64,000 bases of DNA from Micromonospora sp. RP3T (GCF_003027925.1 NZ_PYPS01000031.1:30147-94146); one strand, 5' to 3'. Positions 42,186-51,223 are shown, counted from the first letter of the stretch. Translations and numbers: made by a program. The notes: a model not told the origin generated them from the sequence alone.

Positions 42186-42812
42186 TTACGGGGTCGCCGG
42201 GTGGCGGCGGCGTGGGGTGTGCCGGCGGTAGACGCTCACGCTCGGCTCGTCGGCCAGCCAGAACCGCCACGGCAGGTCGTGTGCGGCGGCCACGCCGACC
42301 CGAGGGCCGGCGACGATCCGCGCCGGGTCGACCGGGCTCTCCGGCGGGGCCAGCAGCAGCGGCCCGGTGCCGTCGACCGCGCTGGTGCCGTTGGCGTCCC
42401 GACCGAGGCCCAGCGCGGTCACCAGCCGGGCCGGGCCCCGGGCCAGGTCACGGTCCGAGGCGCGGGGCCGCCGCTCGCGGGCCGTGTCGACGCCGTCGAC
42501 CACCGCGCCGGCGCGCAGCAGCACGGCCGCCGCCTCGCCGTCGCGACCGCAGACGATGTTCGCGCACCAGTGCATGCCGAACACGAAGTACACGTACACG
42601 TGCCCGGCCGGGCCGAACATGACCCGGTTGCGCGGGGTCGGCCCCCGGTGGGCGTGCGACGCGGGATCCTCACCGGTGCCGGCGTACGCCTCGACCTCGG
42701 TCAGCCGCACGCGGACGCCGTTCGCCGACACGGTCCAGCCGAGCAGGGTCCGCGCGGTGTCCGCGATGTCCGCGGCCGGCGCGTCGAGCCAGGGGTACGT
42801 CATGGCCGGCAA
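42186..42812 (-). CDS. Alkyladenine (3-methyladenine) DNA glycosylase, AAG/Mpg family
   Basis: A 208-residue base-excision repair enzyme. The catalytic Glu is in VRLTEVEAYAGTGEDPASHA; GPTPRNRVMFGPAGHVYVYF and VFGMHWCANIVCG form the DNA-binding pocket typical of the AAG fold. A second start, ATG at 42803, would shorten it by three residues and fits the family start MTYPWL. Single gene. Confidence 0.93.
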   Translation of the reverse strand: MPAMTYPWLDAPAADIADTARTLLGWTVSANGVRVRLTEVEAYAGTGEDPASHAHRGPTPRNRVMFGPAGHVYVYFVFGMHWCANIVCGRDGEAAAVLLRAGAVVDGVDTARERRPRASDRDLARGPARLVTALGLGRDANGTSAVDGTGPLLLAPPESPVDPARIVAGPRVGVAAAHDLPWRFWLADEPSVSVYRRHTPRRRHPATP

Positions 42813-42838
42813 GCGTATCGGCCCTCACCTGCCGCTGG

Positions 42839-43063
42839 TCAGCCGAGAAGGGCGAGGAACTCCGAGGGCGTCAGCCCGGCCTGGCGAAGGATGGAGGCGA
42901 GGGTGCCACGCTTGACCGTGGCATGCTGCGGAACGACGACCACCAGGCCGGCTGAGTTGCGATAAACCGCGTGGCTGCCCTTGGTGCGGACGTGCTCGAA
43001 GCCGGCCCTGCTCAGACCGTTGAGCACCTTGCGCAGGGGCAGGTCCGCCAGGGCTGGGCTCAC
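42839..43063 (-). CDS. hicA: HicA-family mRNA interferase toxin
   Basis: A 74-residue dsRBD-like toxin: LPLRKVLNGLSRAGFEHVRT then KGSHAVYRN with the catalytic His, VVVVPQHATVKRGTLASILRQAGL. HicA cleaves mRNA when free of its antitoxin. It lies downstream of the antitoxin gene, overlapping it by 4 bp, so the order is antitoxin first. Confidence 0.9.
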   Translation of the reverse strand: MSPALADLPLRKVLNGLSRAGFEHVRTKGSHAVYRNSAGLVVVVPQHATVKRGTLASILRQAGLTPSEFLALLG

Positions 43064-43272
43064 GCCGCCCGTCCGGCCTGGAAGGACGTCACCAGCGGCG
43101 TGGTCTCGATCGCCGGGTTCTCGACCTCGTCCAGGTAGGCCTCGACGGCCTCGCGAAGGTTGGTCAGCGCCTCGTCGACGGTCTCACCCTGGCTGGCGAC
43201 CTCGATCTCCAGGCACCGGGCGACGTACCAGTCGTCCTCCTGGTGCACGGCGGCGGTGAACGTGCGGGCCAT
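43060..43272 (-). CDS. hicB: HicB-family antitoxin
   Basis: A 70-residue partial RNase-H-like fold: FTAAVHQEDDWYVARCLEIE and ASQGETVDEALTNLREAVEAYL are the usual HicB pattern. It lacks a clear C-terminal DNA-binding domain, so autoregulation may be weak or done by another factor. Translated first and coupled to hicA by a GTGA overlap. Confidence 0.9.
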   Translation of the reverse strand: MARTFTAAVHQEDDWYVARCLEIEVASQGETVDEALTNLREAVEAYLDEVENPAIETTPLVTSFQAGRAA

Positions 43273-43372
43273 CGATCTCCTCCAGGGCGTCCCGGCAGCA
43301 GATCGATCCTACGCGGGGTGGCCGGTCGGCACGTGACCCCGGCCACGCCGGCGCGGCCGCGCGCCGGAATAG

Positions 43373-43384
43373 TTGACTCGTCAA
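43373..43384. promoter_or_regulatory. Palindromic operator-like site before the monooxygenase gene
   Basis: TTGACTCGTCAA: arms TTGAC/GTCAA around TC, 61 nt before ATG 43445. It resembles MarR-type operators and overlaps a possible -35 TTGACT. No dedicated regulator gene is adjacent. Confidence 0.35.
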
Positions 43385-43444
43385 ATAGGTTGTGCGGGAC
43401 GATGCCGGGCCGGCCGGTCCGGATCTCACCCCGAGGAGCTGGTC

Positions 43445-44545
43445 ATGCAGTTCGGAATCTTCACCGTCGGTGACGTCACCGTCGACCCGACCACCGGACG
43501 GCTGCCGTCCGAGCGTGACCGGATCAAGGCCATGACCACCATCGCGCTCAAGGCCGAAGAGGTCGGTCTCGACGTCTTCGCCACCGGTGAGCACCACAAC
43601 CCGCCGTTCGTGCCGTCGTCGCCGACCACCATGCTCGGCTGGATCGCGGCCCGCACCGAGCGGCTGATCCTGTCCACCTCGACCACGCTGATCACCACCA
43701 ACGACCCGGTCAAGATCGCCGAGGACTACGCGATGCTCCAGCACCTGGCCGACGGCCGGGTGGACCTGATGATGGGTCGCGGCAACACCGGGCCGGTCTA
43801 CCCGTGGTTCGGGCAGGACATCCGCAACGGCATCCCCCTCGCGATCGAGAACTACGACCTGCTGCACCGGCTGTGGCGCGAGGACGTGGTCGACTGGAAG
43901 GGCCGGTTCCGCACCCCGCTCCAGTCGTTCACCTCGACCCCGCGTCCGCTCGACGGCGTACCGCCGTTCGTCTGGCACGGCTCGATCCGCAGCCCGGAGA
44001 TCGCCGAGCAGGCCGCGTACTACGGCGACGGCTTCTTCGCCAACCACATCTTCTGGCCCAGGGAGCACACCGAGCGGATGGTCGGCCTCTACCGCGAGCG
44101 GTTCGCGCACTACGGCCACGGCTCGCCGGACCAGGCGATCGTCGGCCTCGGCGGGCAGGTCTTCATGCGCCGCAACTCGCAGGACGCGGTGCGCGAGTTC
44201 CGGCCGTACTTCGACAACGCCCCGGTCTACGGGCACGGTCCGTCGCTGGAGGAGTTCACCCGGGAGACGCCGCTGACCGTCGGCAGCCCGCAGCAGGTCA
44301 TCGACCGCACGCTGGGCTTCCGCGAGTACGTCGGCGACTACCAGCGGCAGCTCTTCCTGATGGACCACGCCGGCCTGCCGCTGAAGACGGTGCTGGAGCA
44401 GCTCGACCTGCTGGGCGAGGAGGTGGTCCCGGTGCTGCGCAAGGAGTTCGACTCGATGCGTCCGGTGCACGTGCCGGAGGCGCCCACCCACGCCGCCCTG
44501 CTGGCCGCCCGGGACGCCGCGACGAGCCCGGAGGAGGCGCGATGA
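43445..44545 (+). CDS. LLM-class flavin-dependent monooxygenase
   Basis: A 366-residue luciferase-like TIM barrel, of the CE1758 type. MQFGIFTVGDVTVDPTTG, EHHNPPFVPSSPTTMLG, the FMN-binding HLADGRVDLMMGRGNTGPVY, and FVWHGSIRSPEIAEQAAYYG are visible. It needs reduced FMN, which the next gene product should supply. ATG 43445 has GAGGAG upstream; the frame is open from 43373 without domain content. Substrate unknown. Confidence 0.92.
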   Translation: MQFGIFTVGDVTVDPTTGRLPSERDRIKAMTTIALKAEEVGLDVFATGEHHNPPFVPSSPTTMLGWIAARTERLILSTSTTLITTNDPVKIAEDYAMLQHLADGRVDLMMGRGNTGPVYPWFGQDIRNGIPLAIENYDLLHRLWREDVVDWKGRFRTPLQSFTSTPRPLDGVPPFVWHGSIRSPEIAEQAAYYGDGFFANHIFWPREHTERMVGLYRERFAHYGHGSPDQAIVGLGGQVFMRRNSQDAVREFRPYFDNAPVYGHGPSLEEFTRETPLTVGSPQQVIDRTLGFREYVGDYQRQLFLMDHAGLPLKTVLEQLDLLGEEVVPVLRKEFDSMRPVHVPEAPTHAALLAARDAATSPEEAR

Positions 44546-45168
44546 CCCGGCGTACCCTCGCGGTCGTCTCGGCCGGTCTCGGCCAGCCCTCGTCCACCCG
44601 CCTGCTCGCCGACCAGCTCGCCGCGGCCGCCCGCGACGAGCTGGTCGGCCGGGGGGCCGACGTGGAGCTGCGCCCGGTGGACCTGCGCGAGCACGCCCAC
44701 GACGTGGTGAACCACCTGCTGACCGGCTTCGCGCCGACCGCCCTGCGCCGCACGCTGGACGCCGTCGCGGCGGCGGACGGTCTGATCGCCGTCACGCCGA
44801 TCTTCAACGCGTCCTACAACGGGTTGTTCAAGTCCTTCTTCGACGTGGTGGACCGCGACGCGCTGGCCGGCACGCCGGTGCTGGTCGGGGCGACCGGCGG
44901 CACCGCGCGGCACTCGCTCGCGCTGGAGCACGCGGTCCGGCCGATGTTCGCCTACCTGCGGGCGGTGGTGCTGCCGACGGCGGTCTTCGCCGCGCCCGAG
45001 GACTGGGCCGGCGACGACGGCGACAGCGCGTTGCGGGCCCGGATCCGGCGCGCCGGGGCCGAGCTGGCCGAGCAGGTGGACCGCCGCCCGGCCACGTCCG
45101 GGCCGGCCGACCCGTTCGCCCTCACCACCGACTTCGCCGCGCTGCTGGCCGGCCACGACCCGACCTGA
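44542..45168 (+). CDS. NAD(P)H-dependent FMN reductase
   Basis: A 208-residue flavodoxin-like reductase, of the CE1759 type. The FMN phosphate loop SAGLGQPSSTRLLADQL is followed by ADGLIAVTPIFNASYNGLFK and LVGATGGTARHSLALEHAVRP. Starts with an ATG overlapping the stop of the monooxygenase gene (ATGA). The pair forms a two-component flavin monooxygenase system. Confidence 0.92.
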   Translation: MTRRTLAVVSAGLGQPSSTRLLADQLAAAARDELVGRGADVELRPVDLREHAHDVVNHLLTGFAPTALRRTLDAVAAADGLIAVTPIFNASYNGLFKSFFDVVDRDALAGTPVLVGATGGTARHSLALEHAVRPMFAYLRAVVLPTAVFAAPEDWAGDDGDSALRARIRRAGAELAEQVDRRPATSGPADPFALTTDFAALLAGHDPT

Positions 45169-45198
45169 TCGGGCTCGCCCGGCGTCCGCCGGCCGGCG

Positions 45199-46083
45199 TC
45201 AGTCGTCGGCCGGCTCCGGCCGGTGGGCGATCAGCACCGGGCAGTGGGCGTGCTGCACCAGGGCCTGGCTGACCGAGCCGAGCAGCAGCCCGGTGAAGCC
45301 GCCCCGGCCCCGGGAACCGACCACCACCAGCGACGCGTCGGCGCTCGCGTCCCGCAGCGCGGTCTCCGGGGAGGCGGCGACGACGGGGCGTTCGGTCACC
45401 CGCAGTGCCGGGTGCGCCTCCCGGATCCGAGCGGCAGCCGCGCCGAGCAGCTCGGCCGTCTCGGCCCGCTCCGCGGTGGTCGCCTCGGCCGCGACCTCCG
45501 GGGCCGGCGCGCCGCGCTCCGGCGCGCGTACGTGCGTCAGCACCAGCTCCGCGTCCCGGCGGTCGGCCTCCTCCGCGGCGAGTGCGACGGCGTACGCCGC
45601 GGACTCGGAGCCGTCCACCCCGACCAGCACCGGACCGCCGACCGGGATCGGCTGCTCCGCCGGCCGCACGACGAGCACCGGACAGTGCCCGTGCTGGGCC
45701 AGCTGGGCTCCGACCGAGCCGAGCAGCAGCCCGGCGAAGCCGCCCACCCCCCGGCTGCCCACCACCACCAGCTCCGCCCGGCGGGACTCCTCGACCAGCG
45801 TCGCGCCGGGCCCGCCGGCGACCTGACGCGCCTCCACCCGCAGCCCGGGATGCCGGTCGGCCAGCTCGGCGGCGACCCGTTCGAGCATCCGTTCCGCCTC
45901 CTCGGTGGGCGCGGGCACCCCGAGGTCGTACGGGTTGAGCGGTACGCCGTAGCCGAGCGGGTGCAGGTAGCCGTGCACCAGCAGCAGCGGCCGGGCGCGT
46001 GCGACGGCGGCCACGGCGGCCTGGTCGGCGGCGGTCAGGCTGGACGGCGACCCGTCCACCCCCGCCACGACGGGTCGGTTCAT
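45199..46083 (-). CDS. Universal stress protein, tandem domains (1)
   Basis: A 294-residue protein with two USP domains (~3-145 and ~150-290). Each has the start VxGVDGS (VVAGVDGSPSS; VLVGVDGSESA) and the ATP-binding signature G-2x-G-9x-G-S/T (GSRGVGGFAGLLLGSVG; GSRGRGGFTGLLLGSVS). Likely binds ATP. In Mycobacterium similar proteins belong to the dormancy regulon. A GGCCATTGTGGCC palindrome lies 25 nt upstream of the start, possibly an operator. Confidence 0.92.
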   Translation of the reverse strand: MNRPVVAGVDGSPSSLTAADQAAVAAVARARPLLLVHGYLHPLGYGVPLNPYDLGVPAPTEEAERMLERVAAELADRHPGLRVEARQVAGGPGATLVEESRRAELVVVGSRGVGGFAGLLLGSVGAQLAQHGHCPVLVVRPAEQPIPVGGPVLVGVDGSESAAYAVALAAEEADRRDAELVLTHVRAPERGAPAPEVAAEATTAERAETAELLGAAAARIREAHPALRVTERPVVAASPETALRDASADASLVVVGSRGRGGFTGLLLGSVSQALVQHAHCPVLIAHRPEPADD

Positions 46084-46229
46084 CGGATGATCCCTCCGGT
46101 CGACTCAGGCCATTGTGGCCGTCAGCCGTTCCGCGAGCGGGCGCCGCCACGCCCGGCCCGGTCCGGCGGGGCCCGCCCGTCGCGTTCGCGGCGGGCGGGC
46201 CCGGCTGTCCCGCCGTCGGGGCGGCCAGG

Positions 46230-47129
46230 TCAGCCCCGGGGGTGCCGGACGACGGCCAGCGGACTGCGGCAGTGGTGCAGCACCGCGTGGCTGACCGAGC
46301 CGAGCAGCAGTCCGCCCAGGCTGCCCCGGCCGTGCGCGCCGACCACGGTGAGCTGCGCCGTGCCGGATTCCTCGACCAGCACCCCGGCCGGCGACGCGGC
46401 GGCCACCAGCCTCGGCCGCACGGTGACCTCCGGGTAGCGCTCGGACCAGCCGGCCACCGCCTCCGCGAGCACCCGCTCCTCGTCGGCGCGGAGCTGCCGC
46501 GGGTCGTACCGCAGGAGCATGACGTCGCCGTACGCCTCGCGGAGACCGACCGGCGGCGGGAACAGCCAGGTGTGCACGACGACCAGTTCGGCGCCGCGCC
46601 GCGCCGCCTCGGCGAAGGCGAAGCCCACCGCCTCGTCCGACACCGGCGAGCCGTCCACGCCGACCACCACCGGGCCGGCGGCACGGGCCTCGCCCCGGCT
46701 GATCAGCACCGGACAGTCGGCGCGGGCGGAGAGCTGCACCGCCGCGGAGCCGACCAACAGCTCGGCGAAGCCGCCCAGACCGCGGTGGCCCAGCACGAGC
46801 AGCGCCGCGTCGCGGCTCTCCCGCAGCAGCACCGCGACCGGCCCGCCGTCGGTCACCGTGCCGGTCACCGCGAGGTCCGCATCGATCTTGCGGGCCTCCT
46901 CGACCGCCTCGGCGACCAGCTTCCCGGCCTCCCGCCGCACCTCCTCGTCGGGGAGCACGACGGCGACCGCGCCGAGCGGGGTACCGACCGGCTGCCACTG
47001 GAACGCGTGCACCACCCGCAACGGCCGGTGCCGCGACGCCGCCTCCCGCGCGGCCAGCCGGACCGCGTCCAGCGCCGACGGGGAACCATCCACGCCCACC
47101 ACGACGGGGGCGCCGGATCTGTCGGTCAT
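46230..47129 (-). CDS. Universal stress protein, tandem domains (2)
   Basis: A 299-residue two-domain USP. VVVGVDGSPSALDAVRLAAR opens the first domain and VVVGVDGSPVSDEAVGFAFA the second. The nucleotide-binding signatures are GHRGLGGFAELLVGSAA and GAHGRGSLGGLLLGSVS. ATG 47129 follows GGAGG. It is divergent from the cyclic-nucleotide-binding gene, with a DosR-like box between them at 47204-47218, 75 nt upstream of this start. Confidence 0.92.
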   Translation of the reverse strand: MTDRSGAPVVVGVDGSPSALDAVRLAAREAASRHRPLRVVHAFQWQPVGTPLGAVAVVLPDEEVRREAGKLVAEAVEEARKIDADLAVTGTVTDGGPVAVLLRESRDAALLVLGHRGLGGFAELLVGSAAVQLSARADCPVLISRGEARAAGPVVVGVDGSPVSDEAVGFAFAEAARRGAELVVVHTWLFPPPVGLREAYGDVMLLRYDPRQLRADEERVLAEAVAGWSERYPEVTVRPRLVAAASPAGVLVEESGTAQLTVVGAHGRGSLGGLLLGSVSHAVLHHCRSPLAVVRHPRG

Positions 47130-47203
47130 CACGTCCTCCTTCGTCCACCTCCAGCCTGGACCGGGCCGTCGCGGCGGGGCAGAGGCGACCGCCCGCGCGG
47201 CGC

Positions 47204-47218
47204 GGGACCATCGGCCCT
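47204..47218. promoter_or_regulatory. DosR/DevR-like box between usp and CNB genes
   Basis: GGGACCATCGGCCCT, close to the mycobacterial dormancy box GGGACTTNNGNCCCT. It is 75 nt from the usp start and 66 nt from the CNB start, so it could control both. Confidence 0.5.
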
Positions 47219-47283
47219 GCCGGATCGCGGCGCGGCGGGGTTCACTGGAGTTCCGGCTCCCACCTGTCGATCGTGGAGGCGCG

Positions 47284-47754
47284 ATGACCCCGCTGGAGAT
47301 GCTCCGCGTGCACCCGTTCCTGGCCGGGCTGCCGGACGAGTGGCTGCCGCCGCTCACCGGCTACGCCCGCCCGGTGGCCTGGCACCCGGGGCACCGGCTG
47401 TTCCGGGCCGGGCAGCCGGCCGAGCGGTTCTGGCTGGTCCGGGACGGCCAGGTGGCGCTTGACTTCCCGGTGCCCGGTCGCGGCGACGTGGGGATCGAGA
47501 CGATCGGCGCGGGCGGGGTGCTCGGCTGGTCCTGGCTGTTCCCGCCCTACCGCTGGCAGTTCGGCGCGGTGGCCACCCGGCGCAGCACCGCGGTGGAGTT
47601 CTCCGCCGAGGGGGTGCGCCGGCTGATGGGGTCCGACGACACGCTGGGCCGGCAGCTCACCGCCCGGTTCATGAGCGTCGTGGTGGACCGGCTCCAGGCG
47701 TCCCGGGTGCGGCTGCTCGACCTGTACGGCTATCCGACGGCCGCGGCGGGCTGA
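47284..47754 (+). CDS. Cyclic-nucleotide-binding-domain protein
   Basis: A 156-residue single cNMP-binding beta-roll (HPFLAGLPDEWLPPLTG, GHRLFRAGQPAERFWLVRDG, GGVLGWSWLFPPYRWQFGAVA) with no DNA-binding domain. The phosphate-binding cassette (GE...RxA) is replaced by GWSWLFPPYRWQFGA, so it probably does not bind cAMP in the classical way. This short variant is often found beside universal stress and dormancy genes in actinobacteria. Role unknown. Confidence 0.8.
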   Translation: MTPLEMLRVHPFLAGLPDEWLPPLTGYARPVAWHPGHRLFRAGQPAERFWLVRDGQVALDFPVPGRGDVGIETIGAGGVLGWSWLFPPYRWQFGAVATRRSTAVEFSAEGVRRLMGSDDTLGRQLTARFMSVVVDRLQASRVRLLDLYGYPTAAAG

Positions 47755-47755
47755 C

Positions 47756-48067
47756 TCACCCGGCGGCGGAGTCGCGCCGGATCACCAGCTCGTCCACCTC
47801 GAGCCGACCGATGCGCAGCTCGCGGACCACCGCGCGGCGCACCACCAGCCGGCCGATCACGAGCGCGCCCACCGACACGGCGCCGAGCGCCAGCGCGCCC
47901 ACCGCCAGCGCGCCCACGGCCGTACCGCCGAGGGCCCGCGCCCCGGTCGCCTGGGCGCCGATGGCCTGCGCGCCGGTGGTCCCTATGCCGGTCGCCTGCG
48001 CGCCGGTGGTCCGCGCGCCGGTCGCGACCAGGCTCCGGAGACGCGAGGTGCGGTGTGCGGTCGACAT
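47756..48067 (-). CDS. Small pentapeptide-repeat-like protein
   Basis: A 103-residue protein. From about residue 18 the sequence is a near-perfect period of five: GAQAT, GIGTT, GAQAI, GAQAT, GARAL, GGTAV, GALAV, GALAL, GAVSV, GALVI, GRLVV, RRAVV, RELRI, GRLEV, DELVI. This regular spacing suggests a beta-helix or solenoid. It does not match the usual A(D/N)LxX pentapeptide-repeat consensus. There is no signal peptide. Single gene convergent with the CNB gene. Function unknown. Confidence 0.65.
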   Translation of the reverse strand: MSTAHRTSRLRSLVATGARTTGAQATGIGTTGAQAIGAQATGARALGGTAVGALAVGALALGAVSVGALVIGRLVVRRAVVRELRIGRLEVDELVIRRDSAAG

Positions 48068-48120
48068 GCCGCCATCGTAGTGCGGACCGGGACCGTCGGG
48101 CCGCCCCGCGCCACCGGAGG

Positions 48121-48894
48121 TCAGGTGACGGTGAGGCCGCGTTCGACGAACTGGCCGCGCACCCGGGCCAGCAGCTCCGGGTCCGGCGGCGCGGTGTCGG
48201 CGAGCGGGAAGGCGAGACCCAGCTCGGCGTACTTGTGCGCGCCGAGCCGGTGGAACGGCAGCACCTCGACGCGTGCCACACCGGTCAGCCCGGCGGCCAC
48301 GTCCGCCACCCGGGCCACCTCGTCGACTGCGTCGGTCAGCCCGGGCACCAGCACGTACCGGATCCACATCGGCGTGCCCCGGTCGGCCAGCCGCCGGGCG
48401 AAGCGCAGCGTCGGCGCGAGCCGGCCGGTGCCGGTGACCCGGCGGTACGTCTCCGGGCGCCCGGCCTTGACGTCCAGCAGCACCAGGTCGGTGGCGTCCA
48501 GCAGCGCGTCGTCGGCCCGGTCGCCGAGGAAGCCGGACGTGTCCAGCGCGGTGTGCAGGCCGAGCGCGTGGCAGCGGCGCAGCAGCTCCCCGGTGAAGCG
48601 GGGCTGCAACAGCGGCTCGCCGCCGCTGACCGTGACGCCGCCGCCGGCCACCTGGACGAACCGGCGGTACCGGGCGATCGTGGCGACCATCTCGTCCACC
48701 GTGCGCCGCCGGCCGCTGCGCCCGTACCAGGTGTCCGGGCTGTGGCAGTACCGGCAGCGCAGCGGGCAGCCGGCCAGGAAGACCACGAAGCGGGTCCCCG
48801 GCCCGTCCACCCCGATCGAGGTGTCCCAGGAGTGCACCGCCCCGTCGAGGACCGGTGGCGCCGCGCCCGGCGCCACCGGCGACCGCCCGGTCAC
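48121..48894 (-). CDS. pflA: Pyruvate formate-lyase activating enzyme
   Basis: A 257-residue radical-SAM enzyme that installs the glycyl radical on PflB. The cluster motif is CPLRCRYC (CxxxCxxC, ~residue 44-51), followed by GGGVTVSGGEPLLQ. GTG 48894 overlaps the pflB stop (GTGA), so the pair is translationally coupled. The enzyme is oxygen-sensitive, implying function under low oxygen. Confidence 0.93.
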   Translation of the reverse strand: MTGRSPVAPGAAPPVLDGAVHSWDTSIGVDGPGTRFVVFLAGCPLRCRYCHSPDTWYGRSGRRRTVDEMVATIARYRRFVQVAGGGVTVSGGEPLLQPRFTGELLRRCHALGLHTALDTSGFLGDRADDALLDATDLVLLDVKAGRPETYRRVTGTGRLAPTLRFARRLADRGTPMWIRYVLVPGLTDAVDEVARVADVAAGLTGVARVEVLPFHRLGAHKYAELGLAFPLADTAPPDPELLARVRGQFVERGLTVT

Positions 48895-51137
48895 AGCGAC
48901 CCGTGGAACGTCCGGGACACCACGTCCCGCTGCTGCTCCGGCGTGAGCCGGACGAAGTTCACCGCGTACCCGGAGACCCGGACGGTGAGCTGCGGGTACC
49001 GCTCCGGGTGGGCCATCGCGTCGAGCAGCGTGGCGCGGTCCAGCACGTTCACGTTGAGGTGGAACCCGCCGGCGTCGGCGTACCCGTCGAGCACCCCGGC
49101 CAGGTTGGTGATCCGCTCCTCGCGGGTGTGCCCGAGGCCGTCCGGGGTGACCGTGCCGGTCAGCGAGATGCCGTCGCGGGCCGCGTCGTACGGCAGCTTC
49201 GCCACCGACAGCGCGGCGGCGACCAGGCCGTGGGTGTCCCGGCCGTTCATCGGGTTCGCGCCCGGCGCGAACGGCTCGCCGGCCCGCCGCCCGTCCGGCG
49301 TGTTGCCGGTGTGCCTGCCGTAGACCACGTTGGACGTGATGGTGAGCACCGACATGGTCAGCTCGGCGTCGCGGTAGGCGCGCTGCCGGCGCAGCTTCGC
49401 CGCGAACGTCTCGACCAGCCACACCGCGATCTCGTCGGCCCGGTCGTCGTCGTTGCCGTAGGTCGGGAACTCGCCCTCGACCGCGTAGTCGACGGCCAGC
49501 CCGGTCTCGTCGCGCAGCACCTTGACCCGGCCGTACCGGATGGCCGAGAGGCTGTCCACGGCGACCGAGAGCCCGGCGACGCCGGTGGCCATGAACCGGC
49601 GCACCGGGTGGTCGTGCAGCGCCATCTCCAGCCGCTCGTACGCGTACCTGTCGTGCTGGTGGTGGATCACGTTCAGCGCGTCCACGTACGTCTGCGCCAG
49701 CCAGTCCAACGTCCGGTCGTACGCGGCCAGCACCTCGTCGTGGTCGAGCGTCTCGCCGCCGACCGGCGGGGTGGGCGGGGCGACCTGCTCCCCGGTCAGC
49801 TCGTCCCGGCCGCCGTTGATCGCGTACAGCAGCGCCTTGGCCAGGTTCACCCGAGCGCCGAAGAACTGCATGTCCCGGCCGACCCGCATGGCCGACACGC
49901 AGCAGGCGATCGCGGTGTCGTCGTCGTACGCCGGACGGATCAGTTCGTCGTTCTCGTACTGGATGGCGCTGGTGTCCAGCGACACCTGCGCGCAGAACCG
50001 CTTGAAGCCGTCGGGCAGCCGGGGCGACCAGAGCACGGTCAGGTTCGGCTCGGGCGCCGGACCGAGGTTGTAGAGGGTCTGGAGGTAGCGGAACGTGGTG
50101 CGGGTGACCAGCGGCCGGCCGTCCGCGCCCATCCCGCCGAGCGACTCGGTGACCCAGGTCGGGTCGCCGGAGAAGAGCTGGTCGTACTCGGGGGTGCGGA
50201 GGAAACGGATGATCCGCAGCTTGATCACGAAGTCGTCGACCAGTTCCTGCGCGCCGGTCTCGTCCAGCCGCCCCTCGACGATGTCCCGCCGCAGGTAGAC
50301 GTCGACGAAGCCGGCGGTGCGGCCGAGCGACATGGCGGCGCCGTTCTGCTCCTTCGTGGCGGCCAGGTAGCCGAAGTAGAGCCACTGGATGGCCTGCTGG
50401 CCGGTGGCGGCGGGACGGGAGATGTCGAAGCCGTACCCGGCGGCCATCTCCTTCAGCTCGCCGAGTGCCCGGATCTGCTCGGCCAGCTCCTCCCGGTCCC
50501 GGATCACGTCGTCGGTGCTGCGCCGGCCGTCCAGCGCCGCCTTGTGGGCGCGGCGTTCCTCGATCAGCCGGTCCACCCCGTACAGCGCCACCCGGCGGTA
50601 GTCGCCGATGATCCGGCCCCGCCCGTATGCGTCGGGCAGCCCGGTGACGATGTGCGAGCGCCGGGCGGCGAGCACGTCCTCCGGGTACGCGTCGAAGACC
50701 GCGTCGTTGTGGGTGCGGCGGTACCGGGTGAAGATCTCGTGCACCCGCCGGTCGGGTTCCCGCCCGTACGCCCGCAGCGCGGTCTCCACCATCCGTAGCC
50801 CGCCGGCCGGCATGATCGCCCGGCGCAGCGGCGCGTCGGTCTGGAGCCCGACGATCAGCTCCCGCTCCCGGTCCACGTAGCCGGGCGCGTGCGCGGTGAT
50901 GGTGGACGGGGTGGCCGCGTCGATGTCGTACACGCCGCGCCGTCGCTCCTCGGGGAACAGGGCGCGCAGCCGGTCCCAGACCGCGAGCGTCCGCTCGGTC
51001 GGTCCGGTCAGGAACGACGCGTCCCCGAGGTAGGGCTCGTGGTTGCGGTGGACGAAGTCGGCGACGTCGATGGTCTCGCGCCACGGCCCGTCCCGGAAGT
51101 CCCGCCACGGGTCCACGGTGCGCTGGTTGCCGTTCAT
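48891..51137 (-). CDS. pflB: Pyruvate formate-lyase
   Basis: Converts pyruvate and CoA to acetyl-CoA and formate without oxygen. A 748-residue glycyl-radical enzyme. The adjacent active-site cysteines are in IACCVSAMRVGRDMQFFGAR (~residue 405), and the radical glycine loop near the C-terminus is RVSGYAVNFV. ATG 51137 (starting MNGNQRTVDPW) is preceded by GGGAG. A DosR-like box (51224-51237) lies ~90 nt upstream. The gene is unexpected in an aerobic actinomycete and, with ppdK and the stress proteins, suggests fermentative survival. Confidence 0.96.
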   Translation of the reverse strand: MNGNQRTVDPWRDFRDGPWRETIDVADFVHRNHEPYLGDASFLTGPTERTLAVWDRLRALFPEERRRGVYDIDAATPSTITAHAPGYVDRERELIVGLQTDAPLRRAIMPAGGLRMVETALRAYGREPDRRVHEIFTRYRRTHNDAVFDAYPEDVLAARRSHIVTGLPDAYGRGRIIGDYRRVALYGVDRLIEERRAHKAALDGRRSTDDVIRDREELAEQIRALGELKEMAAGYGFDISRPAATGQQAIQWLYFGYLAATKEQNGAAMSLGRTAGFVDVYLRRDIVEGRLDETGAQELVDDFVIKLRIIRFLRTPEYDQLFSGDPTWVTESLGGMGADGRPLVTRTTFRYLQTLYNLGPAPEPNLTVLWSPRLPDGFKRFCAQVSLDTSAIQYENDELIRPAYDDDTAIACCVSAMRVGRDMQFFGARVNLAKALLYAINGGRDELTGEQVAPPTPPVGGETLDHDEVLAAYDRTLDWLAQTYVDALNVIHHQHDRYAYERLEMALHDHPVRRFMATGVAGLSVAVDSLSAIRYGRVKVLRDETGLAVDYAVEGEFPTYGNDDDRADEIAVWLVETFAAKLRRQRAYRDAELTMSVLTITSNVVYGRHTGNTPDGRRAGEPFAPGANPMNGRDTHGLVAAALSVAKLPYDAARDGISLTGTVTPDGLGHTREERITNLAGVLDGYADAGGFHLNVNVLDRATLLDAMAHPERYPQLTVRVSGYAVNFVRLTPEQQRDVVSRTFHGSL

Positions 51138-51223
51138 GGTCACTCCCTCGGTTCCGCCCGACCTTCCAGCTCCACCCTTCCGCCGCGCGCCCCGGCCCGG
51201 CAGAGCCCTCGGTCCCCACCCTC

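Noticed and set aside
43273..43444. Search for a tRNA gene in the spacer before the monooxygenase gene
   Set aside because: No T-loop or acceptor pairing consistent with a tRNA was found.
46108..46120. GGCCATTGTGGCC as a fourth DosR-like box before the first universal stress gene
   Set aside because: It is palindromic but lacks the GGGAC half-site, so it does not fit the other three boxes.
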